Below are positions 8,618 to 16,745 of a stretch of 64,000 nucleotides of DNA, piece after piece. The notes under the pieces were generated by a model that worked only from the letters and a program-made list of their open reading frames with translations, was not told the DNA's origin and made no database searches. Numbering within the stretch: the stretch's first letter is position 1; every line of letters begins with the position of its first letter. This DNA comes from an uncultured Tropicimonas sp. Lineage in GTDB: Bacteria > Pseudomonadota > Alphaproteobacteria > Rhodobacterales > Rhodobacteraceae. The stretch covers positions 55,189-119,188 of the forward strand of contig CANLZY010000019.1 in assembly GCA_947495685.1 (NCBI GenBank), read 5' to 3'. Made by a program: the position numbers and the translations under genes.

Positions 8618-9501
8618 CGTGGCGCGCGATTGACCAGCATCAGCCCGCCGATCACCAACACCAGAGAGCCGATCAAGGCCGGGCTGATCGGTTCGTCCAG
8701 GATCAGCCAACCCAGCGAGACACCAAAGATCGGCGTGAGGAAACTGAACGCAGCGACCGATGCAGGCGGGTAGACCGACAGCAACCAAAGCCAGATCGAG
8801 AACCCCACCGACACCACCAGCACGATCTGCACCGCCAATCCCCACCAGTGGAACGGCTGCGGATCCCGCAGCAGGTCGCCAAACAACGGCGACAGCGCCA
8901 GCAGGATCGGCGCCGACACGCAGACCTGCCACATCAACTGGGTCTCCGGGCCGACCTCGCGGATGTTGGTGCCCCGCGCAATCAGCGCCAGCGCCCCCCA
9001 GGACAACGCCGCTGCGATCGCGCACAGATCGCCGACCAGCGAGGCCTGCCCACCCGCGCCGTCACGGTCCGAAATCGCCCAGACCACCCCGGCAAAGGCG
9101 ATCAGCAGGCCGATGACCTTGGTCAGGGTCAGCTGTTCGCCCGGCAGCAGGAAATGCGCTGCGATCGCCAGCCAGACTGGCATCGAATAGAACAGGACGG
9201 AGCTGCGCGTTACCGTCGTCAGGTCAAGCGCGATGAACAGAAAGATGAACTCGGCCGCGAAGGCCACCCCGATCATCAGCCCCGCAACCACCGTGCTCCG
9301 CCGGAAATCGAGCCGTTTGCCGCGCAGCCGCATCAGAGCCCAGATGCAGAAAATCGCCCCGAATGACCGCAACCCGGCCCAGAACACCGGTTGAAGCCCG
9401 GTATTGACGATCTTGATGATGACCTGGTTGGCGCCCAGAAAGGCCGAGAAGCCGATCAGGGACAGCGCTCCGAAGGTATCTATCCTGTCCTTGCGCGACA
9501 T
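8593..9501 (-). CDS. EamA family (DMT superfamily) transporter
   Basis: A 302-residue integral membrane protein of the drug/metabolite transporter superfamily with about ten helices in two EamA repeats (roughly residues 10-145 and 160-295). The first repeat starts [20 protein letters not shown]; the second contains [20 protein letters not shown] and ends [20 protein letters not shown], a hallmark of the family. ATG 9501 with AAGGACA upstream is used instead of an ATG 40 codons earlier. Substrates of this class are metabolites or amino acids; none can be assigned. Convergent with selO and overlapping its 3' end. Confidence 0.92.
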   Translation of the reverse strand: MSRKDRIDTFGALSLIGFSAFLGANQVIIKIVNTGLQPVFWAGLRSFGAIFCIWALMRLRGKRLDFRRSTVVAGLMIGVAFAAEFIFLFIALDLTTVTRSSVLFYSMPVWLAIAAHFLLPGEQLTLTKVIGLLIAFAGVVWAISDRDGAGGQASLVGDLCAIAAALSWGALALIARGTNIREVGPETQLMWQVCVSAPILLALSPLFGDLLRDPQPFHWWGLAVQIVLVVSVGFSIWLWLLSVYPPASVAAFSFLTPIFGVSLGWLILDEPISPALIGSLVLVIGGLMLVNRAPRQVPQKVR

Positions 9502-9683
9502 CGGGCTGTCCTTGGTTGATGACCTTGGCGCAGTGCAGCCCCATCGGCACAGAGTCAATGCCGCGCGAAACAGAGGCAGCCCGGCAACGCTCCGCTCATT
9601 GTTACCTGTCATGATTCGCAAATGGGTTCACGGAGAGTCCCGGCACAGATAACCTGCTTCTCAATAACAGGACGGGAAAAAAC

Positions 9684-10145
9684 ATGTCCGAACGAGCAGA
9701 TCTGACCATACGTCCCATCGAGGCAGGGGACGCGGCAGAGTGGCGCCGGTTGTGGACCGGCTATCTGGAGTACTACCAGACCTCGGTGTCCGAAGAGGTC
9801 TACGAGACCTCGTTCGCCCGGCTGCTCCGCGGCGGCGACGGAGAGTTTCGTGGCCTGCTGGCGCTGTCGGATGACGGGCCGGTCGGACTGGTGCATTACC
9901 TGTTTCATCGCCACATGTGGCGGGTGGAAAACACCTGCTACCTGCAGGATCTCTATGCCGCTCCCGAGGCCCGTGGCACCGGCGTCGGACGCGCACTGAT
10001 CGAGGCGGTCTATGCCGACGCCGACGCCGAGGGCTGTCCGTCAGTCTTTTGGCTGACGCAGGAATTCAACCACGATGCCCGTCAGTTGTATGACCGCATC
10101 GGCACGTTGACGCCGTTCATCCGCTACAACCGGAGACCGGCATGA
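9684..10145 (+). CDS. GNAT family N-acetyltransferase
   Basis: A 153-residue GNAT. After an N-terminal TIRPIEAGDAAEWRRLW helix typical of the family come the acetyl-CoA loop YAAPEARGTGVGRALIEAVY (about residues 93-112) and the C-terminal DARQLYDRIG. GGACGGG precedes the ATG. Its stop overlaps the start of the DUF2927 lipoprotein gene (ATGA). The substrate is unknown. Not closely similar to the GNAT at 6671. Confidence 0.9.
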   Translation: MSERADLTIRPIEAGDAAEWRRLWTGYLEYYQTSVSEEVYETSFARLLRGGDGEFRGLLALSDDGPVGLVHYLFHRHMWRVENTCYLQDLYAAPEARGTGVGRALIEAVYADADAEGCPSVFWLTQEFNHDARQLYDRIGTLTPFIRYNRRPA

Positions 10146-11515
10146 GCCGCCGCGTCCTGGGCGCGGCTGCGCTGACACTGGCGCTGGCGGCCTGTGCGCC
10201 GAGTCCGCAGGCCGACATTCCGCAACGGCGGGCAACATCAGGCGAGACGTTGCCGCCGATGCTCAATTTCAACAGCGTCCGGGCGACGCCGAGCGTGCGC
10301 GCCAACCGGCAACTGGCCGGCGATTTCCTGGACCTGTCCTTCGAGCTGGAAAGCGGCCGCGAGCTGACTCGCCTGACCCGGTTCAAGGGCGATATCCCGG
10401 TCGTGCTGCGCGGCGAGGCCAATCCAACGCTGAAACGCGATCTGGACCGGCTGCTGGCACGGTTGCAACGCGAGGCCGGCGTGCCGATCCGCCTCGCCCG
10501 CCCGGGCGAAGCAGCCGCGATCATCGTCGAGGTTCTGCCGCGCAAGGATCTGCAACGTGTCGTCCCGCAGGCCGCCTGTTTCGTCGTGCCCCGCGTCAGC
10601 GGCTGGGAAGAATTCCGAAGCGAACGCCGCTCCGGCAAGGTCGACTGGACCACGCTCCAGACCCGCGACGTCGCCTCCGTCTTCCTGCCCGGCGATGTAA
10701 GCCCGCAGGAGGCGCGCGACTGCCTGCACGAGGAGATCGCGCAGGCGCTCGGACCCTTGAACGACCTGTACCGCTTGCCGGATTCGGTCTTCAACGACGA
10801 CAATTTCCACACCGTCCTGACCGGTTTCGACATGCTGATGCTGCGCGTCTACTACGACGGCGCGCTGGCCAATGGCATGACCCGGGCCCAGGTGCAGGCT
10901 GCCCTGCCCGCCATCCTCGCCCGCCAGAATCCGGGTGGCGAACGCTCCGGGCCGCCTCCGGTGCCCTCGACGCCGCGGATCTGGGTAGACGCGATCGAAT
11001 CCGCGCTCGGGCCGCGCGGGATGCCGGCCCATCGCCGGGCCTCTGCCCGCCGGGCGGTGGAACTGGCCCGCGCCGCCGGGTGGCGCGACACGCGCATGGC
11101 ATTCTCGTTGTATGCCATGGGGCGGTTGACCCTGACCAAGGAGCCCGAACTGGCGTTGGCAGCCTTCCTAGAAGCCTCGACCATCTATCGATCGCTGCCC
11201 GACACCCAGATTCAGGCGGCCCACGTGGCGATGCAACTGGCCGCCTATTCTCTCAGTGCGGGGCAGGCACGTGAAACCGTCGCGATCATCGATGAAAACC
11301 TGCCAGCCGTGCGCGCGGCCGAAAACGCTGCCCTGCTGTCAACCTTGATGATGATGCGCGCCGAAGCGCTGGAAATGATGGGCAATGTGGCCGAGGCGCG
11401 CGCCGAAAGAACCGAGGCGCTTGGCTGGGCACGATACGGGTTTGGCCCCGATGAACTGGTGCGCGAACGTGCAACCGAGATCGCGGCCCTTGCTCCGGGG
11501 CCAAGCGACCGCTAA
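10142..11515 (+). CDS. DUF2927 domain-containing lipoprotein
   Basis: A 457-residue predicted lipoprotein: basic n-region MSRRVLG, hydrophobic stretch, then lipobox LALAAC with Cys-18 as the lipidation site, so it is anchored in the envelope. Residues about 50-290 form the DUF2927 domain common in Rhodobacteraceae (LNFNSVRATPSVRANRQLAG, DCLHEEIAQALGPLNDLYRLPDSVFNDD). The HEEIAQALG segment looks like a protease-type helix, but this is only a resemblance. The C-terminal part has alpha-helical repeats resembling TPRs. Coupled to the upstream GNAT and followed 31 bp later by a 54-residue membrane protein. Function unknown. Confidence 0.88.
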   Translation: MSRRVLGAAALTLALAACAPSPQADIPQRRATSGETLPPMLNFNSVRATPSVRANRQLAGDFLDLSFELESGRELTRLTRFKGDIPVVLRGEANPTLKRDLDRLLARLQREAGVPIRLARPGEAAAIIVEVLPRKDLQRVVPQAACFVVPRVSGWEEFRSERRSGKVDWTTLQTRDVASVFLPGDVSPQEARDCLHEEIAQALGPLNDLYRLPDSVFNDDNFHTVLTGFDMLMLRVYYDGALANGMTRAQVQAALPAILARQNPGGERSGPPPVPSTPRIWVDAIESALGPRGMPAHRRASARRAVELARAAGWRDTRMAFSLYAMGRLTLTKEPELALAAFLEASTIYRSLPDTQIQAAHVAMQLAAYSLSAGQARETVAIIDENLPAVRAAENAALLSTLMMMRAEALEMMGNVAEARAERTEALGWARYGFGPDELVRERATEIAALAPGPSDR

Positions 11516-11546
11516 GTCGCTGGGCTGAAACATCCGAGGTGAAAAA

Positions 11547-11711
11547 ATGATTGTCATTCTGGCCGCCCTTGGCGGCGCAGTGTGGGGCGGCCGCCTCGCA
11601 AGGAAGCGCGGCGGCAAGCCGGCGGACATCGCACAATATGCCGTTGGCTATGCCATTGCGTTTTCGCTACTTGGCCTGTTCGTGACCATCTTCCTCGAAC
11701 GCATATTGTAA
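11547..11711 (+). CDS. Small membrane protein (54 aa)
   Basis: A short gene directly after the DUF2927 lipoprotein gene, with ribosome site GAGGTG seven bases before ATG. The protein starts MIVILAALGGAVWGG and ends GLFVTIFLERIL, giving two hydrophobic helices (about residues 1-16 and 31-52) around a basic loop RLARKRGGK. Good ribosome site, family-like hairpin topology and same-strand spacing of 31 bp support a real gene in the same operon. Such apolipoprotein-sized membrane proteins next to DUF2927 genes are, in my recollection, common in this family. No function known. Confidence 0.75.
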   Translation: MIVILAALGGAVWGGRLARKRGGKPADIAQYAVGYAIAFSLLGLFVTIFLERIL

Positions 11712-11733
11712 ACTGCCGTCTCCACACAGGTGG

Positions 11734-12156
11734 TCAGGGTGTGATCCAACCGTCCGCATCCGGGGTATTCTTTGCGGCCTTTTGGGCTGCACGATGCTCT
11801 GCCGCGAGGGTCTTCAGGATGATGTGCATGTTGAGCATCTTGGTGCCGTTGTGTTTGGCCTCGAATATCTCGAGGTTTGCATAGGATTCCGCCCCTTCGA
11901 AGCTGTTCGCGCCATAGCTGCGCTTGCTTCGAGAGAACTTGTTTTGCGGCGGAAGCATTCGACATTTGTAACGTGTCGTCCCAATCGTGACGTACTTGTT
12001 CTTGCGGTAGCCGCCGAACTTGTCCTTGACCATCTCGTCGACAACACTCTGGAGCTGTTGTCCCCCGGGCATGGTGATGTTGACCGCGCCCCAGTCGGCA
12101 CTGGTCAGGTAGTTCTGTTCTATCGTTCTATAAAGTTCGTCGGACGCGGCGCTCAT
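11734..12156 (-). CDS. Hypothetical protein, second gene of a coupled pair
   Basis: A 140-residue soluble protein I do not recognise. It is rich in Lys, Asn and Tyr (FGGYRKNKYVTIGTTRYKCR, NKFSRSKRSYGANSFEGAES), unlike the Arg/Ala-rich neighbours, and its DNA is visibly less GC-rich; both hint at acquisition. There is no signal peptide or membrane segment. A helical C-terminus reads LKTLAAEHRAAQKAAKN. GGGAGA precedes the ATG, which overlaps the stop of the 68-residue gene upstream (ATGA), so the two are co-translated. Coupled small genes can be toxin-antitoxin or phage-derived modules, but nothing here proves that. Confidence 0.7.
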   Translation of the reverse strand: MSAASDELYRTIEQNYLTSADWGAVNITMPGGQQLQSVVDEMVKDKFGGYRKNKYVTIGTTRYKCRMLPPQNKFSRSKRSYGANSFEGAESYANLEIFEAKHNGTKMLNMHIILKTLAAEHRAAQKAAKNTPDADGWITP

Positions 12157-12359
12157 TCGAATCTCCCGAAGAAAAGGTGCTGAAAAGTCTGGTCAGGTCT
12201 GTCGTCAATGACGTCGTGTTCTGTCCCCCGTCCCTGTGTCGCCTCTGCGGGGGCAGCCGACCGAAGCCCTGCCATGCGCCGCGACGCACTTGCCGTCGCG
12301 GCAATCCCGGAGAGAGTAGATACGACGGCTGACTTTGCAATTGTTTTTTTGTCGGCCAT
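12153..12359 (-). CDS. Small hypothetical protein (68 aa), first gene of a coupled pair
   Basis: Begins MADKKTIAKSAVVSTLSGIA and ends DQTFQHLFFGRFE. The N-terminal half is a Ser/Ala-rich helix and the C-terminal half is polar. The same frame extends upstream through the antisense of the VWA gene, but those residues are not protein-like; ATG 12359 is the plausible start although its ribosome site is weak. The stop overlaps the ATG of the 140-residue gene. No family recognised. It lies 93 bp from, and diverges from, the VWA gene. Confidence 0.5.
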   Translation of the reverse strand: MADKKTIAKSAVVSTLSGIAATASASRRMAGLRSAAPAEATQGRGTEHDVIDDRPDQTFQHLFFGRFE

Positions 12360-12452
12360 CGGTACCGATCCAAGCCCCCGCGACACAGCGTTTCGATTGA
12401 CGCCACCGACCACAACGTGGACCCTGTGCCAACACGAACCGAGGTATCCGCG

Positions 12453-13634
12453 ATGTTCCTGCCGTTTTTCCAAACCCTGCGCGAAGCCGGCGTCCCGGTC
12501 AGCCTGCGTGAATACCTGTCCTTTCTGGAGGGCATGTCGGCCGGGTTGGTGACCTATGACGTCGAAGGATTCTACTACCTGGCCCGAACCGCGATGGTGA
12601 AGGACGAACGTCACCTGGATCGGTTCGACCGGGCGTTTTCGACGGCCTTTCAGGGGCTGGAACAGATTGGTGTCGAGCAGGTTCTGGAGGCATTGGACCT
12701 GCCCGACGACTGGCTGCGCAAGATGGCCGAGAAACACATGACCCCCGAGGAAATGGCCGAGATCGAAGCGCTTGGCGGGTTCGACAAGCTGATGGAAACG
12801 CTGAAACAGCGGTTGGAGGAGCAGAAGGGCCGCCATCAGGGCGGCAACAAATGGGTCGGCACCGCCGGGACCTCGCCGTTTGGCGCCTATGGGTACAACC
12901 CCGAAGGCGTGCGGATCGGTCAGGACGGCAGCCGTCACCAGCGCGCCGTCAAGGTCTGGGACAAGCGCGAATTCCGAAACCTCGACGACAGCGTCGAACT
13001 GGGCACCCGGAACATCAAGGTTGCGTTAAAGCGGCTGCGCCGGTGGGCACGCGATGGTGCCCACGAGGAACTGGACCTGGACGAGACAATCCGGGCCACC
13101 GCCGATCACGGCTATCTGGACGTCAAGACACGCCCGGAACGCCGCAACGCGGTCAAGGTTCTGCTGTTCCTTGATGCGGGCGGCTCCATGGACCCCTTCG
13201 TCAAGGTCGTGGAAGAGCTGTTCAGCGCCGCACGATCCGAGTTCAAGCATTTGGAATCCTACTATTTTCACAATTGCCTGTACGAGGGTGTCTGGCGCGA
13301 CAACGCCCGCCGCTGGACCGATCAGACCCCGACCTGGGAGGTGCTGAACACCTACGGGCCGGATTACAAATGCATTTTTGTCGGCGACGCCTCGATGAGC
13401 CCCTACGAGATTCTGCACCCCGGCGGCGCCAACGAACACTGGAATGCCGAAACCGGAGAGGTCTGGCTGCGCCGTGCCCGGGAGCAATGGCCCGACCATC
13501 TGTGGATCAACCCGCTGCCAGAACCGCATTGGCAATACACGCAATCGGTCGGCATCATCGGGCAGATCTTTGACGCACGCATGGTGCCGATGACGCTGGA
13601 GGGGATCGACCGGGGAATGCGGGTGCTGACTTGA
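12453..13634 (+). CDS. VWA domain-containing protein (CoxE-like)
   Basis: A 393-residue cytoplasmic protein. The N-terminal MFLPFFQTLREAGVPVSLREYLSF is the CoxE-like opening. The C-terminal von Willebrand A-type domain has the metal site written DAGGSMD in place of DxSxS, as is common in this subfamily. CoxE-like proteins usually partner a MoxR AAA+ ATPase as a metal- or cofactor-insertion chaperone. No MoxR gene is present within 12 kb upstream or anywhere else in the window; the small accessory pair sits upstream instead. ATG 12453 has GAGG at good spacing; an ATG 12 codons earlier is less likely. Confidence 0.92.
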   Translation: MFLPFFQTLREAGVPVSLREYLSFLEGMSAGLVTYDVEGFYYLARTAMVKDERHLDRFDRAFSTAFQGLEQIGVEQVLEALDLPDDWLRKMAEKHMTPEEMAEIEALGGFDKLMETLKQRLEEQKGRHQGGNKWVGTAGTSPFGAYGYNPEGVRIGQDGSRHQRAVKVWDKREFRNLDDSVELGTRNIKVALKRLRRWARDGAHEELDLDETIRATADHGYLDVKTRPERRNAVKVLLFLDAGGSMDPFVKVVEELFSAARSEFKHLESYYFHNCLYEGVWRDNARRWTDQTPTWEVLNTYGPDYKCIFVGDASMSPYEILHPGGANEHWNAETGEVWLRRAREQWPDHLWINPLPEPHWQYTQSVGIIGQIFDARMVPMTLEGIDRGMRVLT

Positions 13635-13743
13635 TCGGCCCTGCGTCAAGTTCGGTCCGCTCGCTCATGCTCTTTGGCACGGAAAACACCTCAATTGACG
13701 CTCGCGGCTTGTCGGGGGGCGTCGGACGGGCCATATCTGAACC

Positions 13744-14442
13744 ATGCTGAAACTCACACCGCTTCTGCTGATGCTGGTCTACGGGCTGGTGATGTACAAG
13801 TTTTCCGCCTGGAAAACGGCCCGCGATCTGGATGCCCGGTCGACGGAACTGGCCGACCTGCGGCTAAAGGAGCTGACCGACCGGATGGCCCGGGCGTTGG
13901 GTGTGGACCGTATACGGGTGCATATCTTCGAGATCGCCCCGATCAACGGGCTTGCCGCGCCGGACGGGCGGATCTTCATCACCCGGGGGTTTTACGAGCA
14001 ATACCGCAGTGGCGCGGTCTCGGCCGAAGAACTTTCCAGCGTGATCGCGCATGAACTGGGGCACGTGGCGCTCGGCCATTCGCGCCGCCGGATGATCGAC
14101 TTTTCCGGTCAGAATGCGATCCGAATGGCCCTGGCCACGGTGCTGAACCGATTTCTGCCCGGGGTCGGCGCCTTGGCCGCCGGGGCGTTGACGTCACTGT
14201 TGGCCGCACGCCTGAGCCGGCAGGACGAGTTCGAGGCGGATGCCTATGCCTCGGCCCTGTTGACCAAGTCCGAGATCGGGACGGACGCGCAAAAGACCCT
14301 GTTCCGCAAGCTGGATCATCTGACCGGAAGCCTCGGATCCGGCACGCCGGCATGGCTTTTGAGCCACCCGAAGACCGATCAGAGGATTGCCGCGATCGAG
14401 ACCCGCGAAGCACGCTGGCAGGGCCCACAGATCGAAGGGTAA
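13744..14442 (+). CDS. M48 family metallopeptidase
   Basis: A 232-residue membrane-anchored zinc protease. Residues 3-22 form one transmembrane helix (LTPLLLMLVYGLVMYK). The active site HELGH is at 103-107 (His-103, Glu-104, His-107), and the third ligand region DEFEADAYAS lies at about 161-170, as in HtpX/Ste24-type M48 enzymes. The catalytic domain ends in the family-typical LLSHPKTDQRIAAI. It lies 109 bp after the VWA gene on the same strand and converges on the PIN gene. Likely membrane-protein quality control; the substrate is unknown. Confidence 0.93.
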   Translation: MLKLTPLLLMLVYGLVMYKFSAWKTARDLDARSTELADLRLKELTDRMARALGVDRIRVHIFEIAPINGLAAPDGRIFITRGFYEQYRSGAVSAEELSSVIAHELGHVALGHSRRRMIDFSGQNAIRMALATVLNRFLPGVGALAAGALTSLLAARLSRQDEFEADAYASALLTKSEIGTDAQKTLFRKLDHLTGSLGSGTPAWLLSHPKTDQRIAAIETREARWQGPQIEG

Positions 14443-14515
14443 GCCGGGCCGGCGTATCCGCTGCGCGGATCGTGGCTTTGGCGAGGTCTTTTTCAGGACA
14501 AATGAAGCCGCCCGA

Positions 14516-15061
14516 TCAGGTCGAAAGCGCCTTGGCGAGGCGCGGCAACTGGGCCTTCTTGAGCAGCTTGCGCAGGTCGTGGGGAACGTTGTCCATCTGT
14601 TCTGCCTGGCGCAACACCTTGTCCACGGCAATTGCGACGGCATCGGGATGCTCCAACCAGAGGCGGTACAGAAACCCGTCAGGGTCCGCCCGGTCGAGCC
14701 CTTCCTCGGACAGGGTATGTCGCGGAAAATCCTTGATGTTGAGGGTCAGGATCAGGTCTGCAGATCCGGCGATTGCGGCCGCCAGGACATGAATATCTTC
14801 CGGATCCGGCAGCCAGAGCCGCGCCAGGTCGCCCTGACGCGGGATGACGTTGGCCTTGGGCCAGTGGGCCGAGAGCACCGCGATTTCGCCGCGCGCCTGC
14901 AGTTCGTCCACCGGGCCACGGCGCGCGGCGGCGCGGGCCCATTCCTCCAGCAGGCGGTTGGACCAGAGCGGTTGAAAAAGCCCTTGCGCCGCCGCGCCCA
15001 GCACCACCTCGCGCATGACGGTCGGGTACAGGACGCAGGCGTCGATCAGCACCCGCATCAT
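14516..15061 (-). CDS. PIN domain-containing protein, RSP_2648 family
   Basis: A 181-residue PIN-fold nuclease-like protein. It starts MMRVLIDACVLYPTVMREVV with the first acidic residue in LIDAC, followed by DELQARGEIAVLSAHWPKAN and the metal-site acids in LPDPEDIHVLAAAIAGSADL and LTLNIKDFP. The start ATG overlaps the stop of the methyltransferase gene (ATGATG gives two possible starts, 15061 or 15058). There is no antitoxin gene beside it, and it is paired with an rRNA-methyltransferase-like gene, so it is more likely an RNA-processing protein than a VapC toxin. Confidence 0.88.
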   Translation of the reverse strand: MMRVLIDACVLYPTVMREVVLGAAAQGLFQPLWSNRLLEEWARAAARRGPVDELQARGEIAVLSAHWPKANVIPRQGDLARLWLPDPEDIHVLAAAIAGSADLILTLNIKDFPRHTLSEEGLDRADPDGFLYRLWLEHPDAVAIAVDKVLRQAEQMDNVPHDLRKLLKKAQLPRLAKALST

Positions 15062-16272
15062 CAGGGGGCGAGCCGGAAGACCAATGTCTTGAGGTAGCCG
15101 CTTTCGGCCAATTGCGGCAGCATCGGGTGGTCCGGTCCGGCGTAGCCGGTGTGCAGCAACTGCCCGCGCCGACCACCACGTCCGATGCCACGGGCGGAGG
15201 CATTGCGGAATTTCGTCAGGTCGGCAGCGTGGGAACAGGAACACAGCACAAGATATCCACCCGGCGCCACCAGCGGCGCGGCAAGGCGGGCAATCCGTTC
15301 GTAGGCGCGCAACCCGGCGTCCAGCGCCTGACGCGAGGGGGCAAAGGCCGGCGGATCGCAGACGACAAGCTCGAACTGCTGCCCGTCACGACCGAGTTCC
15401 TCCAGCACTGCGAAGGCATCGCCCTTGCGCACAGCGAAGCGATCCTGGGCGCCCATTGCGGCAGCCCCCTGCCCCGCAAGCTCCAGCGCAGCGGCCGAGC
15501 CATCGACGCACAAGGCAGAGGTCGCCCCGGCAGCCAGCGCCGCCAGCCCGAAGCCGCCAACGTGCGAAAACATGTCGAGCACCCGGGCATCCTTGGCAAA
15601 GCGCGCGGCGAAGGCATGATTGGGGCGCTGGTCGTAGAACAGGCCGGTCTTCTGGCCACCCATCAGGTCGGCCATGTAGATCGCGCCATTCATCGGCACA
15701 GGCAGAGGACCGTCGAGCGTTCCGGCCAGCAGCGAGGTCTCGTCGCCGAGGCCTTCGAGGGAGCGCGCCCGTCCCGATCCGTTCTTGACGATGGTGCTGA
15801 CGCCGGTCACCTCGATCAGGGCGGCGGCAAGGTCGTCGATCATCCGCTCGGCCCAGGCGGCGTTGGGCTGGATCACCGCAGCATCGCCGAAACGGTCGAT
15901 CACGACACCGGGAAGACCATCGGCCTCGGCGTGCACGAGCCGGTAATAGGGGGCGTCGAACAGGCGTTCGCGCAATTCCAGCGCCCGAGCGATCCGGGTC
16001 GCCAGCCAGGCGCGATCGATTGTGGCCTCGATGTCGCGATCCAGCATCCGGGCGACGATTCGCGACGCCGGGTTCACCGTGACGATGCCCAGCGGTTGCC
16101 GATCGCTGTCTTCCAGGCGCGCAAAGACGCCGGGAGTCAGCGCCATCGTGCGGCGGTCGGAGACGATTTCGTCGGCGTATACCCACGGGAAGCCATGCCG
16201 CAGGGCGCGGGCCTCGGCCTTGGGTTTCAGGCGGACAGTGGGGAGCGGGGTTTGCTGAGCGGGATCTGTCAT
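15061..16272 (-). CDS. Class I SAM-dependent rRNA methyltransferase (RlmI-like, RSP_2647 family)
   Basis: A 403-residue RlmI/RlmK-like 23S rRNA cytosine-C5 methyltransferase. An N-terminal PUA domain (RHGFPWVYADEIVSDRR to about residue 90) is followed by an EEHEE-type segment with YYRLVHAEADGLPGVVIDRF. The Rossmann SAM domain has motif I VLDMFSHVGGFGLAALAAGA and the catalytic-loop CDPPAFAPS, and a late CSCSH. Length fits the family (about 395). It overlaps the downstream PIN gene by 1-4 bases. The exact target nucleotide is inferred from the family only. Confidence 0.9.
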   Translation of the reverse strand: MTDPAQQTPLPTVRLKPKAEARALRHGFPWVYADEIVSDRRTMALTPGVFARLEDSDRQPLGIVTVNPASRIVARMLDRDIEATIDRAWLATRIARALELRERLFDAPYYRLVHAEADGLPGVVIDRFGDAAVIQPNAAWAERMIDDLAAALIEVTGVSTIVKNGSGRARSLEGLGDETSLLAGTLDGPLPVPMNGAIYMADLMGGQKTGLFYDQRPNHAFAARFAKDARVLDMFSHVGGFGLAALAAGATSALCVDGSAAALELAGQGAAAMGAQDRFAVRKGDAFAVLEELGRDGQQFELVVCDPPAFAPSRQALDAGLRAYERIARLAAPLVAPGGYLVLCSCSHAADLTKFRNASARGIGRGGRRGQLLHTGYAGPDHPMLPQLAESGYLKTLVFRLAP

Positions 16273-16361
16273 GCCCCGACCTACTCGCTCTGGGGCAAAG
16301 GATAAAGCCCCGAAGACTGGTCTTCAGGCCGGTGCCGTCGGGCGCCGGGCCAGCCCCACGT

Positions 16362-16523
16362 TCAGGCCGTCTTGTTGGGAGCAGACTCGTTGCGGAACAG
16401 GCCGGTGACGGCGCGCAAGCCAGTTGCAAAGAAATTCGCGGTGGCCTCGGCGCGCAGGCGGGAAGCTTCTTTTTCGATGGCGAGCATGCTTATCTCATGG
16501 ATCTCGTTGTGGTGGTCAGTCAT
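16362..16523 (-). CDS. Small conserved protein, RSP_7527-like (53 aa)
   Basis: Begins MTDHHNEIHEISMLAIEKEA and continues with a long amphipathic helix SRLRAEATANFFATGLRAVT, ending ESAPNKTA. A ribosome-site AGAGG sits about ten bases before ATG 16523. The pattern of a short acidic/His N-terminus and a helix rich in AEA and R matches small proteins of the RSP_7527 type found throughout Rhodobacteraceae. It lies on the same strand as the upstream end of the methyltransferase gene, 89 bp away. Function unknown. Confidence 0.72.
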   Translation of the reverse strand: MTDHHNEIHEISMLAIEKEASRLRAEATANFFATGLRAVTGLFRNESAPNKTA

Positions 16524-16689
16524 CTGGGACTTGCCTCTTGTTAAGTGTCAGCAATGTCCTCCCCTGCCGCACAGATAGGTCATCAATACTGCCCGAGCCA
16601 CCCCATTCGGGGAAGGGCCGCATTGCGGTATCGTCATGCCTCTGTTGGCGTTACCATCCATGAACATGCCAGCTCTGCGCGGTAAGCGA

Positions 16690-16718
16690 TTGATCGGTTA
16701 GCGCTAACTGGATATATC
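16690..16718 (+). promoter_or_regulatory. edd promoter with LacI-type operator in the spacer
   Basis: A -35 TTGATC (16690-16695) and -10 TATATC (16713-16718) are 17 bp apart, each matching consensus 4/6. The 12-bp perfect palindrome GTTAGCGCTAAC (16697-16708) fills the spacer between them. That palindrome is the core of LacI/GalR-family operators in proteobacteria. A repressor there would block polymerase directly. No LacI-type gene is in the window, so the regulator is encoded elsewhere. Confidence 0.68.
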
Positions 16719-16745
16719 CTCGGCAAAAGTGAAGGAGAAAGCTCC

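Noticed and set aside
14456..14470. ATCCGC-TGC-GCGGAT hairpin after the M48 gene as a terminator
   Set aside because: 6-bp stem with no T-run on either side; too weak to call.
14516..15061. PIN gene as VapC toxin
   Set aside because: No antitoxin gene beside it, and its partner is an rRNA-methyltransferase-like gene with which it overlaps.
15112..16305. 397-codon plus-strand frame over the RlmI-like gene
   Set aside because: Antisense of a clearly recognisable methyltransferase.
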